This document shows positions 5,702-9,940 of a stretch of DNA of 9,940 nucleotides, in pieces. The stretch spans positions 1 to 9,940 of the forward strand of contig JAOPZD010000306.1 in NCBI GenBank assembly GCA_025964295.1, read 5' to 3'. Made by a program: the position numbers and the translations under genes. The stretch comes from Conexibacter sp. Its GTDB lineage: Bacteria > Actinomycetota > Thermoleophilia > Solirubrobacterales > Solirubrobacteraceae. The notes under the pieces were generated by a model, which saw only the letters and a program-made list of their open reading frames with translations, searched no databases and was not told the origin of the DNA. How positions within the stretch are numbered: position 1 is the stretch's first letter; each line of letters starts with the position of its first letter.

Positions 5702-7345
5702 GTGAGCCCGACGAAGACCATTGCCCGACACGGATTGCGGGCGTGGCAGGTCTCCGCGCTCGAGGCGATGAGCACATGGGATTCGGGGCCCTTCCTGATC
5801 TCCGCGGCCCCGGGCGCGGGGAAGACCCGCCCGTCCATCGAGATCGCCAACCGGATGCTGCGGGCCAAGCTCGTCGACCGCGTGGCGGTCGTCTGCCCGA
5901 CCACGCCGCTGACCCGCCAGTGGGCGCGCGCCGCCGGCCGGCTCGGGCTCAACCTCGCCCCGGACGCCGCCGAGCTCGTCCCGCCGCGCGACTTCCACGG
6001 CGTCGCGGTCACCTACGCGAAGATCGCGATGGTCGCCGCCAAGTGGGGCGCGCAGTGCACCGGCCGGACGCTCGTCATCGCCGACGAGGCCCATCACCTC
6101 GGCGAGGAGCTCGCGTGGGGCGAGGGCTTCGCGCTGGCCTTCCGCAACGCCGCGCGCTGGCTGCTGCTCTCCGGGACGCCGTTTCGCTCGGACACCACGC
6201 CGATTCCGGGCGTGCGCTACGACGGCGAGGGCGTCGCGGTCGCCGACGTCGCCTACACCTACGCCGACGCGGTCCGCGACGGCATCTGCCGCCCGGTGAC
6301 GTTCATCCCGTACGACGGCACGCTGTCGTGGCAGTCGGGCGACGACGTCATCGAAGCGGGGTTCGACACGGTGCTGAGCACGCGGGAGGCCTCGCGCCGC
6401 TACCGCACCGCGATCTCCGCCGAGCTCGCCGACGGCCTCCCGCGCATCCTCGCCGCCGCCCACGCCAAGCTCCAGGAGGCGCGCGCGGCCGGGCACCGCG
6501 ACGCCGGCGGCCTCGTGGTCGCCGCCGACTCCGACCACGCGCGCAAGATCGCCAAGCTGCTCAAGGACGTCAGCGGCAAGTCGCCGACGATCGTCCTGCA
6601 CACCGAGGCGGGCGCCCACAAGAAGCTGCACGCGTTCACCGAGTCGCGCGAGGAGTGGATCGTCGCGGTCAACATGGTGTCCGAGGGCGTCGACATCCCG
6701 CGGCTGCGGGTCGGCGTCTACGCCAGCGCGGCCAAGACGCCGCTGATCTTCCGCCAGGTCGTCGGGCGGTTCGTCCGGACGATCGCGGGGCGGCCGGCGG
6801 ACATGTCGTGGCTCTTCCTGCCGGGCGACCCGGTCCTGCGTCGCCACGCGCTCGACGTCGAGGGCGAGCTGCGCCACGTCCTGCGCCGGCGCGAGAGCGA
6901 CGAGGAGCTGTTCGAGGAGCGCGAGCCGCGGCGCGAGACCGAGAAGTCCGAGGCGGCGGAGTTCCTGGCGCTCAGCGCCGACGTCGCGCCGACGTCGCAG
7001 ATGTCGCTGTTCGGCGGGCCGGCGGTCGTCGCGCCGGCGTCGCCGATCATGCCGTCGTTCACCGCGGCGGTGCCCGGGGCGGCGCCCGAGGAGAACGACG
7101 ATGCCCCGGCGGCGCCGGCCTCGCGCCTCTCCGCGTTCGAGCGCCGCACCATCCTGCGCGACAAGCGCCACCGCCTCGTCGGCGACCTCGGCCGCCGCGA
7201 CCGCCGGCCCCACCGCGAGATCAACGCATGGCTGAACCAGGCCGTCGGGGTCACGCGCGTGGAGGACGCGACGATCGACCAGCTCGAGCGGTCCGTGCAG
7301 CTGCTCCTGGACGCCTTGGCGGGCAAGGTCGCCGCGCGGCGCTAG
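5702..7345 (+). CDS. DEAD/DEAH-box SF2 helicase family protein
   Basis: 547 residues with a complete SF2 core: LRAWQ (12-16), Walker A APGAGKT (36-42), motif Ia VVCPTTPLTRQW (63-74), DEAH at 128-131, motif III SGTP (157-160), NMVSEGVDIPRL (324-335) and motif VI QVVGRFVR (352-359). The layout resembles the XPB/type III restriction helicase-like ATPases; the nucleic-acid substrate is unknown. After the core come an acidic/charged stretch, a Pro/Ala-rich linker (about 440-475) and a C-terminal helical module. That module contains HREINAWLNQAVGV followed by ATIDQLERSVQLLLDAL, and resembles small DNA-associated helical domains of phage proteins. No nuclease or methylase is fused or adjacent. The GTG start is 61 bp after the Rid gene, with no good ribosome binding site. 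It probably continues the purH-Rid transcript, but a promoter in the gap cannot be excluded. Confidence 0.9.
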   Translation: MSPTKTIARHGLRAWQVSALEAMSTWDSGPFLISAAPGAGKTRPSIEIANRMLRAKLVDRVAVVCPTTPLTRQWARAAGRLGLNLAPDAAELVPPRDFHGVAVTYAKIAMVAAKWGAQCTGRTLVIADEAHHLGEELAWGEGFALAFRNAARWLLLSGTPFRSDTTPIPGVRYDGEGVAVADVAYTYADAVRDGICRPVTFIPYDGTLSWQSGDDVIEAGFDTVLSTREASRRYRTAISAELADGLPRILAAAHAKLQEARAAGHRDAGGLVVAADSDHARKIAKLLKDVSGKSPTIVLHTEAGAHKKLHAFTESREEWIVAVNMVSEGVDIPRLRVGVYASAAKTPLIFRQVVGRFVRTIAGRPADMSWLFLPGDPVLRRHALDVEGELRHVLRRRESDEELFEEREPRRETEKSEAAEFLALSADVAPTSQMSLFGGPAVVAPASPIMPSFTAAVPGAAPEENDDAPAAPASRLSAFERRTILRDKRHRLVGDLGRRDRRPHREINAWLNQAVGVTRVEDATIDQLERSVQLLLDALAGKVAARR

Positions 7346-7351
7346 TAGGGT
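7346..7351 (+). promoter_or_regulatory. -10 element TAGGGT for a leaderless downstream mRNA
   Basis: TAGGGT (TANNNT) begins directly after the helicase stop TAG and is separated by 7 bases from the GTG start at 7359. The geometry equals that in front of purH. No Shine-Dalgarno sequence fits in the 13-bp gap. This would allow the enzyme gene to be transcribed separately from the helicase. Confidence 0.5.
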
Positions 7352-7358
7352 CCGAGCG

Positions 7359-8183
7359 GTGTCTGCCGCCGCCTCGCCCTTCTCGCCCGACGACCTGAAG
7401 GTCCGCGCCGAGGAGCTGCGGCGCCTGCATCGGGACCCGGCGATCCTCGTGCTCGTCAACGTGTGGGACGCCGCCAGCGCCCGCACCGTCGCCTCGGTTC
7501 CCGGCTGCCGGGCGATCGCCACCGCGTCGTGGGCGATCGCGGCCGCGCACGGCCTCGCCGACGGGGAGGCGATCGGCCGCGAGGGCATGTTGGAGGCCGT
7601 CGGCTGCGTCGCGCGCGCGGTCCAGCTGCCGGTCACCGCCGACCTCGAGGGCGGCTACGGCCAGACGCCCGACGACGTCGCCGAGACGATCGGCCGGGCG
7701 ATCGCGGCCGGCGCGGTGGGCTGCAACCTGGAGGACGGCGTGCGCGACGGCGAGCTGCTGCGCGACGCCGAGGACGCCGCGGCGCGGGTGGCAGCGGCGC
7801 GCGCGCGAGCCGACGAGGAGGGCGTCCCGATCGTCATCAACGCCCGCACCGACGTCTACCTGCGCGGCGCCGACGACCCGGAGGCCGCGATCCTCCGCGG
7901 CCAGGCCTACGCCCGCGCGGGCGCGGACTGCATCTTCGTCCCGGGCGTCACCGACCGCGCGACGATCAAGGCGCTGGTCGACGGCATCGACGCGCCGGTC
8001 TCGGTCCTCGCCCGCCCGGGCGCTCCGAGCGTCAGCGAGCTGCAGGAGCTCGGCGTCGCGCGCGTCTCGTTCGGGCCGGGCCCGATGGGCGTCGCGCTCG
8101 CGGCGCTGGCGCGCACCGCCTCAGACCTGCTGGGAGGAGGCGTCCCGGCCGACGAGCTGTCCTACCGCCCGCCGGCCGCCTGA
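7359..8183 (+). CDS. Isocitrate lyase / PEP mutase superfamily enzyme
   Basis: 274 residues forming the TIM barrel of the PEP mutase/isocitrate lyase superfamily, which cleaves or makes C-C or P-C bonds next to a carboxylate using Mg2+. Motifs seen are LVNVWDAASAR (32-42), ATASWAIAAAHGLADGE (54-70), VTADLEGGYG (92-101) with metal-ligand candidates Asp95 and Glu97, GCNLEDG (121-127), and INARTDVYL (160-168) with Asn161, Arg163 and Asp165. The cysteine-containing catalytic loop (KKCGH) of true isocitrate lyase is absent, as is the gene context of methylcitrate or phosphonate pathways. It belongs to the broad class annotated as isocitrate lyase/phosphoenolpyruvate mutase family protein, and the substrate is unknown. 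Oxaloacetate decarboxylase- or 2-methylisocitrate lyase-like activities are possibilities. The GTG start is 13 bp after the helicase gene. Confidence 0.92.
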   Translation: MSAAASPFSPDDLKVRAEELRRLHRDPAILVLVNVWDAASARTVASVPGCRAIATASWAIAAAHGLADGEAIGREGMLEAVGCVARAVQLPVTADLEGGYGQTPDDVAETIGRAIAAGAVGCNLEDGVRDGELLRDAEDAAARVAAARARADEEGVPIVINARTDVYLRGADDPEAAILRGQAYARAGADCIFVPGVTDRATIKALVDGIDAPVSVLARPGAPSVSELQELGVARVSFGPGPMGVALAALARTASDLLGGGVPADELSYRPPAA

Positions 8184-8245
8184 CGCGTTCCCAAGGTGTC
8201 TCTGTGTCTCGTTCTGTCCCAGGCTCAATTGGGATCCGCCTCTGC

Positions 8246-8274
8246 CCGGCGGGGCGCACGCGGCGCCCCGCCGG
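8246..8274. terminator. 12-bp GC hairpin, probable terminator
   Basis: CCGGCGGGGCGC (8246-8257) and GCGCCCCGCCGG (8263-8274) form a perfect 12-bp stem around the loop ACGCG. It lies 62 bases after the PEP mutase-like stop, between converging transcripts (that gene on plus, tRNA-Lys on minus), so it could stop both. No T-tract follows on either strand. Confidence 0.65.
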
Positions 8275-8350
8275 TGAGGTGGGGAGGAACTGCACTTGCT
8301 CTCTTGCGGAGGGGTGATGCGAGGCGCCGGCCGGTCCAAGGAACCGATGC

Positions 8351-8402
8351 CTCAGGTGTCCGCTGGGAAGATGATGCGACCCCAACCCCAAGCGCACCTG
8401 AG
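8351..8402. repeat. Long bulged inverted repeat, possible structured RNA or tRNA-Lys terminator
   Basis: CTCAGGTG (8351-8358) pairs with CACCTGAG (8395-8402). After a 2-base bulge, CGCT (8361-8364) pairs with AGCG (8391-8394), and GGG (8365-8367) with CCC (8387-8389) across a bulged A. This gives 15 pairs in total and a 19-base loop (8368-8386). It lies 42 bases beyond the tRNA-Lys 3' end on the minus strand, so a role in ending or trimming that transcript is possible. Confidence 0.5.
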
Positions 8403-8444
8403 CGCGGTCTAACGATTGCGTAAGGACGTCTCGCGATGGTCGGA

Positions 8445-8518
8445 TGCCCCCGGTGGGGCTCGAACCCACAACCTCAACGCTTAAAAGGCGCGCGCTCTAC
8501 CAATTGAGCTACGAGGGC
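8445..8518 (-). tRNA. tRNA-Lys(UUU)
   Basis: Read on the minus strand: acceptor GCCCTCG pairs with CGGGGGC (one G-U at 5-68). The D stem is GCTC/GAGC with loop AATTGGTA. The anticodon arm is CGCGC-CTTTTAA-GCGTT, with anticodon TTT (Lys). The T arm is GTGGG-TTCGAGC-CCCAC and the discriminator is A73. No CCA is encoded. It is 74 bases, one longer than the canonical 73. The extra base gives either a six-base variable region (GAGGTT) with a C27-U43 mismatch, or a bulged U that lets C27 pair with the following G. Position 28-42 is a G-U pair. Confidence 0.95.
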
Positions 8519-8524
8519 TCCGTC

Positions 8525-8534
8525 AGCCTAGACT
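8525..8534. promoter_or_regulatory. Overlapping divergent -10 elements of the two tRNA genes
   Basis: In AGCCTAGACT, the plus strand reads TAGACT (8529-8534) ahead of tRNA-Glu, and the minus strand reads TAGGCT (8530-8525) ahead of tRNA-Lys. Both fit TANNNT and share the central TA (8529-8530). The tRNA-Glu gene starts 10 bases beyond its box. tRNA-Lys starts 6 bases beyond its box, so its transcript would begin at about the mature 5' end. Any -35 elements would lie inside the opposite tRNA gene; TTGAGC at 8504-8509 is a possible, 19-base-spaced -35 for tRNA-Glu. Confidence 0.5.
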
Positions 8535-8544
8535 CAAAGGGCCT

Positions 8545-8616
8545 GCCCCCATGGTGTAGCGGTTAGCACACGAGCCTTTCACGCTCGAAGCAGGGGTTCG
8601 ATTCCCCTTGGGGGTA
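8545..8616 (+). tRNA. tRNA-Glu(UUC)
   Basis: Acceptor GCCCCCA pairs with TGGGGGT, with a terminal G1-U72 wobble. The D stem is GTGT/GCAC. The anticodon arm is CGAGC-CTTTCAC-GCTCG, fully paired, with anticodon TTC (Glu). The variable region is AAGC and the T arm AGGGG-TTCGATT-CCCCT; A73 is the discriminator and no CCA is encoded. Its 72-base length and 4-base variable loop are as in other bacterial tRNA-Glu. The gene lies 26 bp from the divergent tRNA-Lys. Confidence 0.96.
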
Positions 8617-8625
8617 CTGATCGGT

Positions 8626-8687
8626 GAGCGGCTCCAATGCACCCTCGTGCCGCTCGAACTTCCGTCTAGCGGCTCCCAGACGCCGCT
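8626..8687 (+). terminator. Two consecutive hairpins downstream of tRNA-Glu
   Basis: GAGCGGC (8626-8632) pairs with GCCGCTC (8649-8655), and AGCGGC (8668-8673) with GCCGCT (8682-8687). The first begins 10 bases after the tRNA. All four arms share the same core, so alternative pairing is possible. They may end or process the tRNA-Glu transcript. The region 8617-8755 holds no supported gene. Confidence 0.4.
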
Positions 8688-8755
8688 CCACATGGCAGAG
8701 TTCCAGGACCACGTGGGCGGCCGCCGCCCGCGGAGATCCCTCTGACTGCCGCCAT

Positions 8756-9553
8756 ATGTCGCATCGCCTGAGACGACGCCCGTCCGCATCGCTGGTCGTC
8801 GCGCTCCTCGCCCTGTTCATCGCCCTCGACGGCCCGGCCGCGGCCGCGCGCCTCATCGACGGCGGATCGATCAAGAAGAACTCGATCACCAACCGCCAGG
8901 TACGCAACCGCACGCTCGGGACCCAGGACCTGTCCCAGCGCGCGATCAAGACGCTGCAGACGACCCCGTCGCGGTCGGTCGGGACCAAGCAGCTGCGCGA
9001 CGGCGCGGTCACCGCCAAGGCGATCGGGCCCAAGGCGGTCGACGCGGCCAAGCTCGCCGACGGGTCGGTGGGCAACACGCAGCTGGCCGGCAAGGCCGTC
9101 GACGCCAACAAGCTCGCCGACGGCGCGGTCGGCCCGACGCAGCTCGCGGCCGACGCCGTGACCTCCTCGAAGGTGGCCGACAACGCGGTCGGCGCCGCCG
9201 CGATCGTCGACGGCGGCCTGCAGACCCGCGACCTGGGCGACTTCTACGGGACGGTCTCGGTCGACTTCGCGGCCTTCGGGCCGAACACGTGCCAGGTCGC
9301 GACGGTCGCCAACCCCCAGCCCGCCGCGCCGGCGCAGGGCAACTCGATCGCCGACGACGTCGTCGCGGTCTCGCCGAGCACGAGCGGCTGGCCGGATCTG
9401 ATCGTCGTCTCGGCCAACCCGGGGGCGTCCAACAGCATGCGGATCGTCGCCTGCCGGATCGGCAAGGACCCGGCCAAGGCCGACGGCGATCCGACCGACA
9501 TGATCGACCCGCCCGCGACGACGTTCCAGTACGTCGCGTTCGACACCCCATAG
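8756..9553 (+). CDS. Secreted decapeptide-repeat protein
   Basis: 265 residues from ATG 8756. Residues 1-31 are a signal peptide: basic SHRLRRRP, then hydrophobic SASLVVALLALFIAL, then an Ala-rich cleavage region (GPAAAA). This start, RRRPS.. followed by a VVALLALF core, is one I associate with large families of exported proteins in Solirubrobacterales. Ten-residue repeats with consensus (A/S)V(G/T/D)xxxLADG run from 74 to about 153 (8975-9214), preceded by two degenerate copies (43-62). Regular spacing of Val/Leu/Ala and Asp-Gly turns suggests a beta-solenoid or fibre-like stalk. The C-terminal domain (about 165-265) contains two cysteines, Cys179 and Cys233, that could form a disulfide, and ends FQYVAFDTP. 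Function unknown; probably a cell-surface protein. The in-frame extension to 8624 would run almost to tRNA-Glu and put a non-signal-like N-terminus first, so it is not used. No clear Shine-Dalgarno sequence is seen. Confidence 0.85.
   Translation: MSHRLRRRPSASLVVALLALFIALDGPAAAARLIDGGSIKKNSITNRQVRNRTLGTQDLSQRAIKTLQTTPSRSVGTKQLRDGAVTAKAIGPKAVDAAKLADGSVGNTQLAGKAVDANKLADGAVGPTQLAADAVTSSKVADNAVGAAAIVDGGLQTRDLGDFYGTVSVDFAAFGPNTCQVATVANPQPAAPAQGNSIADDVVAVSPSTSGWPDLIVVSANPGASNSMRIVACRIGKDPAKADGDPTDMIDPPATTFQYVAFDTP
8975..9214 (+). repeat. Degenerate 30/60-bp tandem repeats coding for decapeptides
   Basis: Four in-phase 60-base units start at 8975, 9035, 9095 and 9155. Each encodes two decapeptides, for example AVDAAKLADG then SVGNTQLAGK, and AVDANKLADG then AVGPTQLAAD. 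The second and third units are the most alike, consistent with internal duplication followed by divergence. Confidence 0.8.
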
Positions 9554-9590
9554 CGATGCCTATGTCCGCTTTCCGGGCTCACGGACGATC

Positions 9591-9629
9591 CCGCAATTTG
9601 CGGTCATTTCCCGGACCGGTTCGTAGTCT
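9591..9629 (+). promoter_or_regulatory. Candidate promoter with palindromic operator upstream of the last gene
   Basis: CCGCAATTTGCGG (9591-9603) is a perfect 6-bp dyad around a central T. Its right arm contains TTGCGG (9598-9603), a weak -35 match. TAGTCT (9624-9629) fits a TANNNT -10 box, but the 20-base spacing is longer than ideal. The dyad would suit a repressor site over the -35. The rest of 9554-9707 contains no supported gene. Confidence 0.35.
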
Positions 9630-9707
9630 TTCGCTTCAGTCCGCGGCCGGGCGTGCCGATGCGGGACTCGTGGATGCCGCCCTCGCACCGCTGGGGAGGT
9701 CGGGACG

Positions 9708-9940
9708 GTGCTGATGCATCGTCAGGCGCCGATCGCCATCGGCGCCCTCGCCGCCTGCGCGGTCGTGGCCAGCGGCGCGGTCCTCCTGCGCGAGCAGATC
9801 CTCTCGTTCTCCTCCTGGCCGGCCGCCCGTGACGGCGCGCGCGCGCCGCAGATCGCGATCCCGCACGGACCCGCGCTGGCGGCCAACGGCGGAACGGCCG
9901 GGCCGGCGGCGGCAGCAGCGGCCGCCGCGGCGGCCGGACG
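9708..9940 (+). CDS. Membrane-anchored or secreted protein with Ala-rich linker (3' partial)
   Basis: The frame is open from GTG 9708 to the window end (77 codons). GGAGG at 9695-9699 with an 8-base spacer is an excellent ribosome binding site for GTG 9708; ATG 9714 is a poorer alternative. The N-terminus is MLMHRQ, followed by one hydrophobic segment PIAIGALAACAVVASGAVLL (8-27). This could be an uncleaved signal anchor or a signal peptide. After it come REQILSFSSWPAARDGARAPQ, Gly/Pro/Ala-rich sequence and a run of ten alanines at the edge. Such low-complexity linkers usually join a membrane anchor to an extracytoplasmic domain, which lies outside the window. Family not recognisable. Confidence 0.7.
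   Translation, partial: MLMHRQAPIAIGALAACAVVASGAVLLREQILSFSSWPAARDGARAPQIAIPHGPALAANGGTAGPAAAAAAAAAAG

Larger units (their letters stand above)
8184..8444. other. 261-bp intergenic region without a supported gene, rich in hairpins
   Basis: The gap separates the PEP mutase-like gene (+) from the 3' end of tRNA-Lys (-). It begins with a comparatively T-rich stretch (8195-8240) and holds two strong inverted repeats, listed separately. Short frames on both strands, such as 8196-8423 plus, have no ribosome binding site, no recognisable domain and a composition set by the hairpins, so I call none. It does not match the cores I can recall of SRP RNA, RNase P RNA, 6S RNA, tmRNA or common riboswitches. 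Confidence 0.6.

Noticed and set aside
4381..7636. Long minus-strand frames (543 and 683 codons) opposite purH, the Rid gene, the helicase and the PEP mutase-like gene
   Set aside because: The plus-strand genes carry full family motifs; the antisense frames have no domain and show biased low-complexity sequence.
8340..8380. Resemblance of CAGGTGTCCGCTGGGAAG to the SRP RNA core
   Set aside because: The conserved GGTCAGG...GGAAGGGAGCAGCC pattern and its pairing are not reproduced.
8196..8423. 75-codon plus-strand frame between the PEP mutase-like gene and tRNA-Lys
   Set aside because: There is no ribosome binding site or domain, and it runs through the terminator-like hairpin.
8523..8789. Minus-strand frame antisense to tRNA-Glu
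   Set aside because: Its middle (TPKGNRTPASSVKGSCANRY) is the well-known spurious translation of tRNA antisense DNA.
9556..9714. 52-residue plus-strand frame ending TGATG at 9712-9716
   Set aside because: It lacks a ribosome binding site, is Arg/Ser-rich without a motif, and its stop/ATG overlap concerns the poorer start of the next gene.
1..9940. CRISPR arrays, insertion sequences, prophage or integrase/att signs, defence islands
   Set aside because: No spaced direct repeats, transposase, integrase, nuclease or toxin genes are seen; the lone helicase has no defence partner, and the tRNA ends are not duplicated as attachment sites within the window.

Overview
The window is very GC-rich, with G/C-ended codons, GTG starts, and two promoters that appear to give leaderless mRNAs. 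It also encodes a secreted protein whose N-terminus and decapeptide repeats I associate with Thermoleophilia. Together this suggests a high-GC actinobacterium, probably of the Solirubrobacterales (Conexibacter/Solirubrobacter/Patulibacter type). The assignment is an inference from sequence style; no 16S rRNA is present.

Layout. Positions 1-1050 (+) hold the 3' end of a recQ-type helicase gene and purN, one base apart. Positions 1051-2752 (+) hold an ECF42-type sigma-factor module: a candidate TGTCGA promoter, a 17-codon leader ORF, a DGPF/YCII protein and the sigma factor, joined by stop/start overlaps. A 13-bp hairpin (2764-2808) separates this from two minus-strand genes (2827-3659), an acidic disordered protein and a SnoaL-like protein. 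The latter starts head-to-head with purH, the two ATGs overlapping. Positions 3658-8183 (+) run purH, a Rid-family protein, an SF2 helicase and a PEP mutase/isocitrate lyase-family enzyme. Positions 8184-8755 have no protein gene. They hold two strong hairpins, tRNA-Lys(UUU) on minus and tRNA-Glu(UUC) on plus, back to back with 26 bp between, and then tandem small hairpins. Positions 8756-9553 encode a secreted decapeptide-repeat protein. A membrane-anchored protein starts at 9708 and runs off the window.

How the genes work together. purN and purH are both de novo purine biosynthesis genes (formyl-GAR synthesis; last two steps to IMP) and are often adjacent in actinobacteria. Here about 2.6 kb of unrelated regulatory and accessory genes lies between them. 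The sigma factor probably drives its own DGPF-sigma operon through the TGTCGA promoter.

No mobile element, CRISPR array, phage or recognisable defence system is visible. The most notable items are the intact ECF42 module between purN and purH, with a probable CTG start and a coupled leader peptide. Others are the overlapping divergent -10 boxes between the tRNAs, a tRNA-Lys with one extra base, and the structured 261-bp intergenic region.
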